A stretch of DNA of 64,000 nucleotides from Luteimonas gilva (GCF_005239095.1 NZ_SZUA01000002.1:1054001-1118000); one strand, 5' to 3'. Positions 34,779-44,074 are shown, numbered from the stretch's first letter. The notes: generated by a model not told the origin, from the letters alone. Translations and numbers: made by a program.

Positions 34779-35923
34779 CGACGGTCGGCATCCTCGGCGG
34801 CGGGCAGCTGGCCCGCATGCTCGCGCTTTCCGGCGCGCCGCTGGGCCTGCGTTTCCTGGTGATGGACACCGCGGCGGACGCATGCGCGGGCCAGTTCGTG
34901 CCGATGGTGGTGGGCGACTATCGCGACGAAGCCGCGTTGGCCGAATTCGCGTCGCGGGTCGACGTGGCCACTTTCGATTTCGAGAACGTGCCGGCCGAAA
35001 GCGCGCAATGGCTGAGCGAGCGCGTGCCGGTGTTCCCGAATCCGCGCGCGCTCGGCGTCGCGCAGGATCGGCTGGCGGAAAAAACCTTGTTCCGCGAACT
35101 CGGCATTCCCGTGCCGGATTTCGCCGATATCGCCACGCGCGCAGCGCTGGACGAGGGCATCTCCCGCATCGGCGTGCCGTGCATCCTGAAGACGCGGCGG
35201 CTGGGTTACGACGGCAAAGGCCAGTTCCGGATCAAGTCGGCCGCGGACGTCGATGCGGCATGGCAAGCGCTCGGCGCGCAGGCGCAGACGGTCGGATTGA
35301 TCCTGGAAGCTTTCGTGCCGTTCGAACGCGAATTGAGCGTGGTCGCCGTGCGCTCGCGCGACGGCGAATTCCGGGCTTGGCCGCTCACCGAGAATTGGCA
35401 CGTCGACGGCGTGCTGTCGGCGAGTTTGGCGCCGGCGCAAGCTTCGTCCGAGCTCGCCGATACCGCTTTCGGCTATGCGCGGAAACTCGCCGAGGCCTTG
35501 GATTACGTCGGCGTGTTCGCACTGGAGCTGTTCTGCCGCGATGGACAATTATTGGCCAACGAGCTGGCCCCGCGCGTGCACAACTCCGGGCACTGGACCA
35601 TCGAAGGCGCCGAGACTTCGCAATTCGAAAACCACCTGCGCGCCGTGCTCGGCCTGCCGCTGGGCGATACGCGCATGCTGGGCCACGCCTGCATGCTCAA
35701 CTGGGTAGGCGAATTGCCCGATGCGGCGCCGGTGCTGCGCGAACCGGGCGGGCATTGGCACGATTACGGCAAGTCGCCGCGCGCCGGGCGCAAGGTGGGG
35801 CATGCGACGTTGCGGGCGGATTCGGCCGAAGGGATTACGCGAGCATTGCGGCGCGTGGGAGCTGGCTTGAAACGCGAAAGCCAGGTCGATCCCGTCGTCG
35901 CCCGCATCGCGGGTGCTTTGTAG
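34775..35923 (+). CDS. purK: N5-carboxyaminoimidazole ribonucleotide synthase
   Basis: PurK is the ATP-grasp enzyme that carboxylates AIR to N5-CAIR for PurE. It is 382 residues: [13 protein letters not shown] at the N-terminus, ATP-grasp core with [14 protein letters not shown], and the [16 protein letters not shown] metal/substrate loop. It starts ATG 34775 inside the purE stop. The TAG stop (35921-35923) comes from the GTAG head of the following REP, and the last two residues (AL) are encoded at or in the repeat. Confidence 0.97.
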   Translation: MTTVGILGGGQLARMLALSGAPLGLRFLVMDTAADACAGQFVPMVVGDYRDEAALAEFASRVDVATFDFENVPAESAQWLSERVPVFPNPRALGVAQDRLAEKTLFRELGIPVPDFADIATRAALDEGISRIGVPCILKTRRLGYDGKGQFRIKSAADVDAAWQALGAQAQTVGLILEAFVPFERELSVVAVRSRDGEFRAWPLTENWHVDGVLSASLAPAQASSELADTAFGYARKLAEALDYVGVFALELFCRDGQLLANELAPRVHNSGHWTIEGAETSQFENHLRAVLGLPLGDTRMLGHACMLNWVGELPDAAPVLREPGGHWHDYGKSPRAGRKVGHATLRADSAEGITRALRRVGAGLKRESQVDPVVARIAGAL

Positions 35924-36001
35924 AGCGGAGCTTGCTCCGCTGCTCTTGCTTCATCAGCGCGGTGATCGAAAAGCAGCGGAGCAAGCTCCGCTCTACAAAG
36001 C
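35915..36001. repeat. GTAG-headed REP pair, GCGGAGCTTGCTCCGC type
   Basis: Perfect 30-nt inverted arms at 35915-35944 and 35972-36001 with a 27-nt loop. It is the third copy of this family in the window. Its left arm overlaps the last three codons of purK including the stop. Confidence 0.92.
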
Positions 36002-36038
36002 GAGGGTAGTGCGACGGAACCGGCTTACCCTCACCCAA

Positions 36039-36062
36039 CCCTCTCCCGCGAGCGGGAGAGGG
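36039..36062. terminator. Hairpin between convergent purK and sodB
   Basis: Eleven-base perfect arms (36039-36049 and 36052-36062), of the CCCTCTCCCGC family. It is placed 20 bp from the sodB stop and downstream of purK, so it could end transcripts from both sides. There is no clear T-tract. Confidence 0.55.
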
Positions 36063-36081
36063 CACTAAACGGCATCGCGAC

Positions 36082-36660
36082 TTATTTCAGGTTCGACGCG
36101 ACGAAATCCCAGTTCACCAGATTCCAGAACGCCTCGACGTACTTCGGCCGCGCGTTGCGGTAGTCGATGTAGTAGGCGTGCTCCCACACGTCGCAGGTCA
36201 GCAGCGGGGTGTCTTCGCCGGTGAGCGGGGTGGCGGCGTTCGGGGTGCTGGCCAGGGCCAGCGAGCCGTCCGGGCGCTGCACCAGCCAGCCCCAGCCCGA
36301 ACCGAAGGTGCCGATCGCGGTCTTGGTGAATTCTTCCTTGAAGCGGGCGAAATCGCCGAAGGCCTTGTTGATGGCCTCGGCCAGCTTGCCGGTCGGTTCG
36401 CCGCCGCCGAGCGGCTTGAGGCACTTCCAGTAGAAGCTGTGGTTCCAGACCTGGGCCGCGTTGTTGAACATGCCGCCCTGGGACTTGCGGACGATGTCTT
36501 CCAGCGCCATATCGGCGAACTCCGTCCCCTCGATCAGCTTGTTGAGGTTGTCGACGTAAGTCTTGTGGTGCTTGCCGTAGTGGTAGTCCAGGGTTTCGCC
36601 GGAAATATGCGGTTCCAGGGCGGTGCGGTCGTAGGGCAGGGCGGGCAGTTCGATGGCCAT
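36082..36660 (-). CDS. sodB: Superoxide dismutase, iron type
   Basis: A cytoplasmic Fe-superoxide dismutase, 192 residues. Metal ligands by alignment to E. coli SodB are His27, His74, Asp157 and His161 (in DVWEH). Gln70 just before VWNH is the placement of the active-site Gln in the iron type rather than the manganese type. The ATG at 36660 gives the usual N-terminus. It is divergent from grxD. Confidence 0.96.
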   Translation of the reverse strand: MAIELPALPYDRTALEPHISGETLDYHYGKHHKTYVDNLNKLIEGTEFADMALEDIVRKSQGGMFNNAAQVWNHSFYWKCLKPLGGGEPTGKLAEAINKAFGDFARFKEEFTKTAIGTFGSGWGWLVQRPDGSLALASTPNAATPLTGEDTPLLTCDVWEHAYYIDYRNARPKYVEAFWNLVNWDFVASNLK

Positions 36661-36721
36661 GGCTGGACTCGGTTTGGGCTAGGCGGAGGAGGAAATCGGG
36701 CAGCGCAAGGCCGCCCGGGTC

Positions 36722-36759
36722 TAAAATGGCAGTTTAACCGACGGGCCCGACGGCCCGTC
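36722..36759 (+). promoter_or_regulatory. grxD -10 box and leader hairpin
   Basis: TAAAAT (36722-36727) is a good -10 hexamer for grxD. Downstream, GACGGGCC (36740-36747) and GGCCCGTC (36752-36759) form a perfect 8-bp hairpin with a CGAC loop. It ends only a few bases before the AGGAGA ribosome site, so it could modulate translation. Confidence 0.4.
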
Positions 36760-36775
36760 ATGCAGGAGAAGGGCA

Positions 36776-37096
36776 ATGTCCGTAATGGAGCGGATCCAGG
36801 CCGAAGTCGAAGGCCATCCGATCGTACTTTTCATGAAGGGGACGCCGCAGTTCCCGATGTGCGGCTTTTCCAGCCGCACGGTGCAAGCGCTGAAGGCCGC
36901 CGGCGTGGGCCAGATGCATACGGTCAACGTGCTGGAAGAGCCCGAGATCCGCGCCAACCTGCCGCGCTATTCCAATTGGCCGACGTTCCCGCAGTTGTTC
37001 ATCAACGGCGAGCTGATCGGCGGCTGCGATATCGCCTTGGAACTGTACGAATCCGGCGAATTGGCGCGGATGGTGGCGGAGACCCAGCGCGCGTGA
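36776..37096 (+). CDS. grxD: Monothiol glutaredoxin (Grx4/GrxD)
   Basis: A CGFS-type monothiol glutaredoxin that carries and delivers iron-sulfur clusters. It is 106 residues with the active site Cys29-Gly-Phe-Ser32, the glutathione-binding SNWPTFPQLF and GGCDI motifs. The ATG at 36776 has AGGAGA upstream. It is first in grxD-SDR-marC with start/stop overlaps, and divergent from sodB, so oxidative stress and iron genes cluster here. Confidence 0.96.
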   Translation: MSVMERIQAEVEGHPIVLFMKGTPQFPMCGFSSRTVQALKAAGVGQMHTVNVLEEPEIRANLPRYSNWPTFPQLFINGELIGGCDIALELYESGELARMVAETQRA

Positions 37097-37836
37097 GCGC
37101 ATCGCCCGCTCTCGCCGCCGAATCGGCTTTGGCCGGGCGCGTGGTGCTCGTCGCCGGCGCGTACGGCGGTTTGGGCGCGGCCGCGGCCAAAGCTTGCGCG
37201 CGCGCCGGAGCGACGCTGGTGCTGCTCGGCCGTCGCGTGCCGAAGTTGAATCGCATCTACGACGCCGTCGCCAAGGAAGGGGCCGAGCCGTTGCTGTATC
37301 CGCTGGATATGGAAGGCGCCGCGCCCGGCGATTACGCCGACATGGCCGAACGGGTCGATGCCGAGCTCGGCCGTCTCGACGGCGTGCTGCATTGCGCGGC
37401 CGAGTTCCGCGGCCTGACGCCGCTGTCGCACGCCGATCCGGCCGACGTGGCGCGCGCGCTGCACATCAACGCGACCGCGCCGTGCTGGCTCACCCAGGCC
37501 TGCTTGCCGCTGCTGACGCGCGCGCCGGATGCGTCGGTGGTGTTCGCGCTCGACGAACTCGCGCGCGTGGGCCAGGCGTACTGGGGCGGCTATGGCCTGG
37601 CCCAGCATGCGCGCGCGGCGCTCGTGGGCATGCTGCACGCGGAACTCGCCGGCACTTCGGTCCGCGTCGCCGGCTTGCAGCCCGGCCCGATGCGCACTTC
37701 GCTGCGCTCCACCGCTTACGCCGACGACAACGACCGCAGCGCGCGCGATCCCGACGCTTACGCCGAAGCCTGCGTGACGCTGCTGTCCGCGGCCGGGGCC
37801 GAACATCGCGGCCAAGTCTGGCGCGTGCGCGCATGA
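37093..37836 (+). CDS. Short-chain dehydrogenase/reductase family protein with altered active site (YciK-like)
   Basis: An SDR-fold protein of 247 residues. The cofactor motif GAYGGLG (22-28) is intact and the LHCAAEF/INATAPCWLTQA segments match YciK-like oxidoreductases. The catalytic pattern is not intact: Tyr167 is present, but the lysine four residues later is Gln171 (YGLAQ), and the catalytic serine position is Asp154 (FALDE). Ordinary dehydrogenase activity is therefore doubtful. The GTG start at 37093 overlaps the grxD stop, and the gene overlaps marC by ATGA. Confidence 0.85.
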   Translation: MSASPALAAESALAGRVVLVAGAYGGLGAAAAKACARAGATLVLLGRRVPKLNRIYDAVAKEGAEPLLYPLDMEGAAPGDYADMAERVDAELGRLDGVLHCAAEFRGLTPLSHADPADVARALHINATAPCWLTQACLPLLTRAPDASVVFALDELARVGQAYWGGYGLAQHARAALVGMLHAELAGTSVRVAGLQPGPMRTSLRSTAYADDNDRSARDPDAYAEACVTLLSAAGAEHRGQVWRVRA

Positions 37837-38432
37837 CCATCGCCTCGGCCGCGCTGCTGCTGTTCCTGATCCTGGATCCGCTGGGCAACATCCCCGTGTT
37901 CCTCAGCCTGCTGCGCGGCATGCCCGCGCGGCGGCAGCGCATCGTGCTGGCGCGCGAGCTGTTGATCGCGCTGGGCGTGCTGATGCTGTTCCTGTGGTGC
38001 GGCAAGTACGCGCTGGAGGCGATGCACCTGCGTCAGGAGTCGGTATCGATCGCCGGCGGCATCGTCCTGTTCCTGATCGGTATCCGGATGATCTTCCCGC
38101 CGCCGGAAGGCCTGATGGGCGAAATCCCGGAAGGCGAGCCCTTCATCGTGCCGATGGCCATTCCCTTGGTCGCCGGCCCATCCGGCATGGCGGCGGTGAT
38201 GCTGATGGGCAGCCAGGAACCCGACCGCATGGGCGCCTGGAGCTTCGCTCTGATCCTGGCCTGGGGCGCGACCGCCGCGATCCTGTTCTCGGCCACCTTG
38301 CTCTACAAATTGCTGGGCCGCCGCGCCCTGATCGCCCTCGAGCGGCTGATGGGCATGCTGCTGGTGGCCATCTCGGTGCAGATGCTGCTGGACGGCATCG
38401 CCGCCTACCTGCGTGTAAGCGCTTCCGCTTGA
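37833..38432 (+). CDS. MarC family integral membrane protein
   Basis: A 199-residue inner-membrane protein with six hydrophobic helices and the MarC/YhgN signature LFLILDPLGNIPVFLSLL at the N-terminus and AIPLVAGPSGMAAVML in the middle. MarC proteins resemble amino-acid exporters but have no firm function. It starts ATG 37833, coupled to the SDR gene. A small GC hairpin (38435-38449) follows the stop. Confidence 0.9.
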   Translation: MTIASAALLLFLILDPLGNIPVFLSLLRGMPARRQRIVLARELLIALGVLMLFLWCGKYALEAMHLRQESVSIAGGIVLFLIGIRMIFPPPEGLMGEIPEGEPFIVPMAIPLVAGPSGMAAVMLMGSQEPDRMGAWSFALILAWGATAAILFSATLLYKLLGRRALIALERLMGMLLVAISVQMLLDGIAAYLRVSASA

Positions 38433-38685
38433 TCTCCGCCACCGGCGGACAAGCACTTAGAGAACCTTGCTGAGCCTGCGTCCGAAGCGCGGTTCAGCCG
38501 CGCATTGCAGGTATTTTCCAGCGTCATTTCCCTGTCATCTGCACCCGCTAACGTGTTAATCTGTCGTTAACCCGTGCAGAGCGTCACGCCGCCGGGTTTC
38601 AGGGGTTCCAACCGGGTTTCTTTTCGTCGCCATGCGCCGAAGCGCGCTTCGCTATTCCCATAAAAAGCTCGAGGTCACTAGGAAA
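38433..38685 (+). promoter_or_regulatory. Upstream region of the Oar-like receptor gene
   Basis: These 253 bp contain no gene. An AT-richer stretch (38515-38575) holds GTTAA (38555-38559) and GTTAAC (38566-38571) close together and is the likely promoter/operator area. The ATG at 38632 lies here but is unlikely to be the start, because the signal peptide begins at 38686. Confidence 0.4.
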
Positions 38686-41600
38686 ATGACTCATACCAAC
38701 CGTGTCCGGCTGTCCAAGCTGTCGCTAGGTCTGATCGTCGCGCTCGCCGCGGCGCCCGTGTTCGCCCAGAGCACTTCGTCCGGCATCGGCGGCCGCGTGG
38801 TTGGCGCCGACGGCGCGCCCGTGGCCGGAGCGGAAGTCACGATCACCCACGTCGAATCCGGCACGGTCAGCCGCGCCGTCACCGACGCGAACGGCCGTTA
38901 CGCGGCGCGCGGTCTGCGCGTGGGCGGTCCGTACTCGGTGACGATCAACAAGGCCGGCGCGGGCACCAGTTCGAAGAACGAGGTCTATCTGCCGCTGGAC
39001 CAGGTGGCCGAAGTCGATGCGCAGCTGAAGAACGACGTGTCCACGCTGGAAGCGGTGACCGTGGTCGGCGCTTCCAGCGCCGACGTGTTCCAGGCGTCCA
39101 ACAAGGGCCTGTCGACCACCGTCAGCCAGCGCGACCTGCAGAACAACCCCTCGCCGAGCCGCTCGATCCAGGACGTCGCCCGTTTGGATCCGCGCGTGGT
39201 GATCACCGACCGCGCCCGCGGCGAAATCTCGGCCCTGGGCCAGAACAGCCGCTTCAACAACGTCACCGTCGACGCGGTCGGCGTCAACGACCCGTTCGGC
39301 CTGGAAGCCAACGGCCTGCCGACCATCGGCACGCCGATCTCGGTCGACACGATCGAGGAATACAACATCTCCACCGCCAACTACGCAGTGACCAACCGCC
39401 GTTCGGTGGGCGCCAACATCAACGCGGTGACCAAGTCGGGCACCAACGAGTTCCACGGCTCGGCCTACTACGCGTTCCGCAACCGCAACAACATGATCGG
39501 CGAGTCCCCGGAAGGCAATAAGTTCCAGGGCCTGGGCCGCGAATGGACCGGCGGCGTCACCCTCGGCGGCCCGCTGATCAAGGACAAACTGTTCTTCTTC
39601 GCCAACTACGAAGAATCGCACGCCAGCCTGGGTTCGGACTTCGGTCCGTCGGATTCCAGCGCCACCAACAAGATCGCCGGCATCACCCAGGCGCAGTTGG
39701 ATGCGGTCATCGCCCGCGCCAAGGAGTTGGGCCTGATTCCGGGCACCCGCGAGGCCTCGTCCGATCTGGAAGGCAAGCGCGCCCTGGTCAAGATCGACTG
39801 GAACATCAACGACGACCACCGCGCCAGCTTCCGCTACCAGCGCAGCCGCGAAGACGAGCCGATCGTCACCAACGGCAACGGCAACAACAGCTTCGCGCTG
39901 TCCAGCTACCGCTACAACAAGCAGCGCAACACCGACAACTACGTGCTGAACCTGTACGACGACTGGAGCGATTCGTTCTCCACCGAGACCTCGCTGTCGT
40001 ACCAGAAGTACGACCAGACCCGTAGTGCGCTGGCGCAGCAGCCGCAAGTCGGCATCGCCTTCGGCGGCACCGCGGCCAGCCCGCAAGGTCCGTTCATCAA
40101 CCTCGGCGAAGACCAGTTCACCCATTACAACGTGCTGGGCGTGAAGACCTTGAACGGCTTCTTCGCCGGCATCTGGTACGCCGACGACCACACCATCAAG
40201 GCCGGCTTCGACTTCCAGCGCGACGAGTACTACAACCTGTTCGGGCGCACCCAGTTCGGCGCCTACACCTTCACCTACGCCAATTTCCTGGCCGGCGGCG
40301 CCAACCCGGTGTACAGCCAGTACGACCTGTACCGTCCCAAGGCCGGTTATACCCTGGACGGCATCGCCGCCGAGTGGACGCTGAGCCAGAAGGGCTTCTT
40401 CGTCGAGGACAACTGGCAGGTCAACGACAGCCTGTCGGTGCAGTACGGCTTCCGCTACGACGTCGCCAGCACCAACGACAAGCCGCTGTACAACCCAACG
40501 TTCGAGCAGGCTTTCGGCTTCCGCAACGACGCCACGATCAACGGCAGCCGCGTGATCCAGCCGCGCTTCTCGTTCAACTACAACTTCCCGACCGAGAAGT
40601 ACCAGACCCAGCTGCGCGGCGGCATCGGCCTGTTCCAGGGCAATAGCCTGGGCGTGTGGCTGACCAACCCGTACCAGAACGACGGCCTGCGCGTGGACAC
40701 CTATTCGGTGCGCACTTACAACCCGGCGGTGCCGTTCAAGTCCGATCCGTTCGGCCAGGTCACGCCGACCGTCGCCGCGAATTCGCAGCAGGCCGTGGAC
40801 TCGCTGGATCCGGCCTTCAAGCAGCCGACCGTGTGGAAGGCCAGCTTGGCCTTCGATCGCGAGCTGCCGTGGTGGGGCACCGTGTTCTCGGCCGAGTGGC
40901 AGCACCTGAGCGTGAAGGACGCCATCTACTACAAGAACCTCAACATCGGCGCGCCTAACGGCCGCCTGCCCGATGGCCGCTACAACTACTACCGCACGCT
41001 CGGCCAGGCGCCGGTCTCCAACGATGCGCGCGTCAACCAGGACCGCCGCTTCGCACAAGCGGTCACCTTGTTGACCAACAGCGGCAAGGGCAGCGCCGAC
41101 AACATCTCGCTGACCTTGCGCAAGCCGTTCGCCGACAACTGGGCGGCCAGCCTGGGCGTGTCGTACGGCCGCGCCACGGAAGTCAATCCGGGCACTTCCA
41201 GCCAGGCGAGCTCGAACTTCTCGAACAACGTCTGGATCAACCCGAACGAAGACGTCGCTTCCGATTCCAACTACGCGATCGACCGCCGCATCAACGCGTC
41301 GATCACCTGGCAGCACAATTTCTTCGGCAACTACGCGACCGCGATCTCGGCGTTCTACGACGGCCACACCGGCCAGCCGTACAGCTGGGTGTTCAGCAAC
41401 GACGCCAACGGCGACTCGTACAGCCAGCGCGACCTGGTGTACATCCCGAACCGCGGCGACGTGGTGTTCCAGGCGGGCACGCCGCAGTCGGTGATCGACC
41501 AGTTCTACGCCTATATCGACAGCGACGACTACCTGCGCCAGCACAAGGGCGAAATCGCCACGCGCAACGCCAGCCGTTCGCCCTGGATCAACCAGATCGA

Positions 41601-41925
41601 CCTGAGCATCCGCCAGGAGATCCCGGGCTTCTTCAAGGGCGCCAAGGGCGAGCTGCGCATCGACGTGTTCAACTTCGCCAACCTGCTCAACGACAAGTGG
41701 GGCCGCGAGGAGCGCATCGGCTTCCCGTTCGTCCGCAACCTCGCCGGCTACAACGGCGTCTGCGGCGCCACGGTCACGGCGACCTGTACGGCGGGCTCGG
41801 CCGGCAAGTACATCTATACGCTGCCGACCACCAACGGCAATTACGCTCCGGGCCAGTACATCATCTACGACGACAAGGCCGTTTCGCGCTGGTCGATCCT
41901 GGTTACGGCGCGCTACACGTTCTAA
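38686..41925 (+). CDS. Oar-like TonB-dependent outer-membrane receptor with carboxypeptidase regulatory-like domain
   Basis: A large outer-membrane beta-barrel, about 1079 residues. A signal peptide (1-28, VFAQ) is followed by a carboxypeptidase regulatory-like fold (about 32-115; GIGGRVVGADGAPVAGAEVTI), a plug domain (about 130-250; DVARLDPRVVITDRARG) and a barrel ending in the aromatic RYTF. Such Oar-type proteins are abundant in Xanthomonadaceae and import or display unknown ligands. The ATG at 38686 follows AGGAAA. It is monocistronic, with a strong hairpin downstream. Confidence 0.92.
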   Translation: MTHTNRVRLSKLSLGLIVALAAAPVFAQSTSSGIGGRVVGADGAPVAGAEVTITHVESGTVSRAVTDANGRYAARGLRVGGPYSVTINKAGAGTSSKNEVYLPLDQVAEVDAQLKNDVSTLEAVTVVGASSADVFQASNKGLSTTVSQRDLQNNPSPSRSIQDVARLDPRVVITDRARGEISALGQNSRFNNVTVDAVGVNDPFGLEANGLPTIGTPISVDTIEEYNISTANYAVTNRRSVGANINAVTKSGTNEFHGSAYYAFRNRNNMIGESPEGNKFQGLGREWTGGVTLGGPLIKDKLFFFANYEESHASLGSDFGPSDSSATNKIAGITQAQLDAVIARAKELGLIPGTREASSDLEGKRALVKIDWNINDDHRASFRYQRSREDEPIVTNGNGNNSFALSSYRYNKQRNTDNYVLNLYDDWSDSFSTETSLSYQKYDQTRSALAQQPQVGIAFGGTAASPQGPFINLGEDQFTHYNVLGVKTLNGFFAGIWYADDHTIKAGFDFQRDEYYNLFGRTQFGAYTFTYANFLAGGANPVYSQYDLYRPKAGYTLDGIAAEWTLSQKGFFVEDNWQVNDSLSVQYGFRYDVASTNDKPLYNPTFEQAFGFRNDATINGSRVIQPRFSFNYNFPTEKYQTQLRGGIGLFQGNSLGVWLTNPYQNDGLRVDTYSVRTYNPAVPFKSDPFGQVTPTVAANSQQAVDSLDPAFKQPTVWKASLAFDRELPWWGTVFSAEWQHLSVKDAIYYKNLNIGAPNGRLPDGRYNYYRTLGQAPVSNDARVNQDRRFAQAVTLLTNSGKGSADNISLTLRKPFADNWAASLGVSYGRATEVNPGTSSQASSNFSNNVWINPNEDVASDSNYAIDRRINASITWQHNFFGNYATAISAFYDGHTGQPYSWVFSNDANGDSYSQRDLVYIPNRGDVVFQAGTPQSVIDQFYAYIDSDDYLRQHKGEIATRNASRSPWINQIDLSIRQEIPGFFKGAKGELRIDVFNFANLLNDKWGREERIGFPFVRNLAGYNGVCGATVTATCTAGSAGKYIYTLPTTNGNYAPGQYIIYDDKAVSRWSILVTARYTF

Positions 41926-41952
41926 GCTGCAACCGCGAAAAGAAGATGGACG

Positions 41953-41978
41953 CATCGGCCGGGGAGACCCGGCCGATG
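41953..41978 (+). terminator. Terminator hairpin of the Oar-like receptor gene
   Basis: A 10-bp perfect stem (41953-41962 with 41969-41978, CATCGGCCGG) with a 6-nt loop lies 27 bp after the stop and is followed by GCGTTT. It is probably an intrinsic terminator with a poor T-tract. Confidence 0.6.
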
Positions 41979-42016
41979 GCGTTTCCGGGACTCCGAATTG
42001 CGCTAAAGTCGCAGGC

Positions 42017-43399
42017 ATGAACGAAGCCGCGACAACCACCTTGCCGACCGTCGACGCCCGCATCTACCCGCGCGGCGGCCTGGACGTCCTTTCCCGCGAC
42101 GAAGTCGCGCGCCTGCGCGATGCGTCCAGCGGCGGTATGCACGATCTGCTGCGCCGCTGCGCGCTGGCCGTACTGACCAGCGGCAGCTCTTCGGACGATC
42201 CGCGCGCGGCCGGCGAGCTGTATCCGAATTTCGACATCCAGGTGCTGCAGCAGGACCGCGGCGTGCGCATCGACTTGCTCAACGCGCCGGCCATGGCTTT
42301 CGTCGACGGCGAGATCATCCGCGGCGTGGCCGAACTGCTGTTCGCGGTCGTGCGCGACCTGGCCTACACCGCGATCGAGTTGGGCGAGCGCGGCAACTAC
42401 GATCTGGATACCTCGGACGGCATCACCAGCGCCGTGTTCGGTCTGCTGCGCAACGCGCGCATCCTGCATCCGGCCGAGCCTAACCTGGTGGTGTGCTGGG
42501 GCGGCCATTCGATCGGCCGCGACGAGTACGTCTACACCAAGCAGACCGGCTACGAGCTGGGGCTGCGCGGATTGGACATCTGCACCGGTTGCGGCCCGGG
42601 CGCGATGAAGGGCCCGATGAAGGGCGCCACCATCGCCCACGCCAAGCAGCGCAAGCGCGTGACGCGCTACATCGGCATCACCGAGCCCGGCATCATCGCC
42701 GCGGAATCGCCGAACCCGATCGTCAACCATCTGGTGATCATGCCGGACATCGAGAAGCGGCTCGAAGCCTTCGTCCGCATCGGCCACGGCATCATCGTGT
42801 TCCCGGGCGGGGTGGGGACCGCGGAGGAGATCCTGTATTTGCTCGGCATTCTGCTGCGTGAAGAGAACCGGGATCTGCCGTTCCCGTTGATCCTGACTGG
42901 GCCGGCCATCGCCGCGCCTTATTTCGAACAGATCGACCAGTTCATCCGCCTGACCTTGGGCGACGACGCGGCTTCGCGCTACGAGATCGTCATCGGCGAC
43001 GGCGCCAGCGTGGCGAAGAAGATGGCGCACGGGATCAAGAAAGTGCGCGAATACCGCATCGCGCAGAAGGATTCGTTCTTCTTCAACTGGGCCCTGGACG
43101 TGCCGCTGGAATTCCAGAAGCCGTTCGTGCCCACGCACGAGGCGATGGCGGCGCTCGACCTGCACCACGGCCGCAAGCCGCACGAACTCGCGGCCGACCT
43201 GCGCCGCGCGTTTTCCGGCATCGTCGCCGGCAACGTCAAAGAGGACGGCATGCGACGGATCGAAGCGCACGGCCCGTTCGATATCCACGGCGATCCGGAC
43301 ATGATGCGGGCGCTGGACGCTTTGCTGCGTGCCTTCGTCGATCAGCGGCGAATGAAGATCGCAGGCGAGTACAAGCCCTGCTACCGGGTCCTGGCCTGA
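42017..43399 (+). CDS. ppnN: Nucleotide 5'-monophosphate nucleosidase PpnN (LOG family)
   Basis: PpnN (YgdH) hydrolyses nucleoside monophosphates to base and ribose phosphate and responds to (p)ppGpp in E. coli. It is 460 residues. The LOG motif PGGVGTAEE is at 263-271, preceded by GCGPGAMKGPMKGA, with family-specific N- and C-terminal extensions (ARIYPRGGLDVLSRDE; QRRMKIAGEYKPCYRV). The ATG at 42017 gives the full N-terminal domain. Confidence 0.93.
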   Translation: MNEAATTTLPTVDARIYPRGGLDVLSRDEVARLRDASSGGMHDLLRRCALAVLTSGSSSDDPRAAGELYPNFDIQVLQQDRGVRIDLLNAPAMAFVDGEIIRGVAELLFAVVRDLAYTAIELGERGNYDLDTSDGITSAVFGLLRNARILHPAEPNLVVCWGGHSIGRDEYVYTKQTGYELGLRGLDICTGCGPGAMKGPMKGATIAHAKQRKRVTRYIGITEPGIIAAESPNPIVNHLVIMPDIEKRLEAFVRIGHGIIVFPGGVGTAEEILYLLGILLREENRDLPFPLILTGPAIAAPYFEQIDQFIRLTLGDDAASRYEIVIGDGASVAKKMAHGIKKVREYRIAQKDSFFFNWALDVPLEFQKPFVPTHEAMAALDLHHGRKPHELAADLRRAFSGIVAGNVKEDGMRRIEAHGPFDIHGDPDMMRALDALLRAFVDQRRMKIAGEYKPCYRVLA

Positions 43400-43567
43400 C
43401 TCGGCGCCGGCCCCGCGGCCGGCCGCCTGGAAGGCCGATGTGACGGCCCGCACGGAACCGTATCGCGCCCGTCCCCTTTAGCTGACCGCCTGTCCGTCGG
43501 GGCTTGCGCCGGCTGCCGGCAGGCCGCAGCCTTGCGGGGTCTCCCCGGGGAAGGGTGGCTCGAAGCC
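43400..43567 (+). promoter_or_regulatory. Upstream region of the minor pilin operon
   Basis: The 168 bp between ppnN and fimT carry a GC-only hairpin (43406-43412 with 43417-43423) that may end ppnN transcription, and presumably the pilin operon promoter. I could not identify a convincing sigma-70 or sigma-54 site. Confidence 0.35.
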
Positions 43568-44074
43568 ATGCATCAGATCCGCGCCAAAGGGTTCACTTTG
43601 GTCGAGTTGATGATCGTCGTCGTCATCGTGGCGGTCTTGACGGCCATCGCTTTTCCAAGCTTCCAAGGTTCGATGCGTTCCAATCGCGTCGCGACCACCA
43701 GCAACGAGTTAATGGCTTCTTTCGCCTTGGCGCGTACCGAGGCGATCCGCAGCAAGGTCGGCAGCGGCGTCTGCACCAGCGCCAATGGCACGGGTTGCGG
43801 AGGCACTTGGAACGATGGTTGGATCGTCTGGACAGACGGTGCGGGCGGCAAGCAGGGAGAGCTGGACCCTGGCGAGACCGTAATCCGCTACGTCAAGCCC
43901 AACCAACGGATGACCATGAGCGGTTCCGCCGTGATTCTCGGTTTCGACCCGCGTGGGCGGTCCATGGCAGGGTCCCAGACGATCGGTGTGAAACCGAAAG
44001 ACTACGACAAGCCCGCGCGATGCGTAGTGCTAACTGCCACCGGTCAAATGCGCATACAAGACACATGCTCATGA
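43568..44074 (+). CDS. fimT: Type IV pilus minor pilin, FimT/GspH family
   Basis: A minor pilin or pseudopilin that primes pilus assembly. It is 168 residues with a prepilin leader and cleavage site AKG|FTLVELM (Glu at +5), a hydrophobic helix, a typical helix continuation RSNRVATTSNELMASFALARTEAIRS, and a GspH beta domain with a Cys pair near the end (RCVVL...DTCS). The ATG at 43568 (MHQIRAKG) gives a short basic leader. It is first of six genes and overlaps pilV by ATGA. Confidence 0.9.
   Translation: MHQIRAKGFTLVELMIVVVIVAVLTAIAFPSFQGSMRSNRVATTSNELMASFALARTEAIRSKVGSGVCTSANGTGCGGTWNDGWIVWTDGAGGKQGELDPGETVIRYVKPNQRMTMSGSAVILGFDPRGRSMAGSQTIGVKPKDYDKPARCVVLTATGQMRIQDTCS

Noticed and set aside
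38725-42063. A 1112-codon open frame antisense to the Oar-like receptor gene
   Set aside because: It is a GC-rich shadow of a gene with strong third-position GC bias; it has no domain, and the plus-strand protein is a clear TonB-dependent receptor.
43400-43567. A sigma-54 promoter for the minor pilin operon
   Set aside because: GG and GC doublets at the right spacing could be found only with poor flanking matches to TGGCAC-N5-TTGCA.
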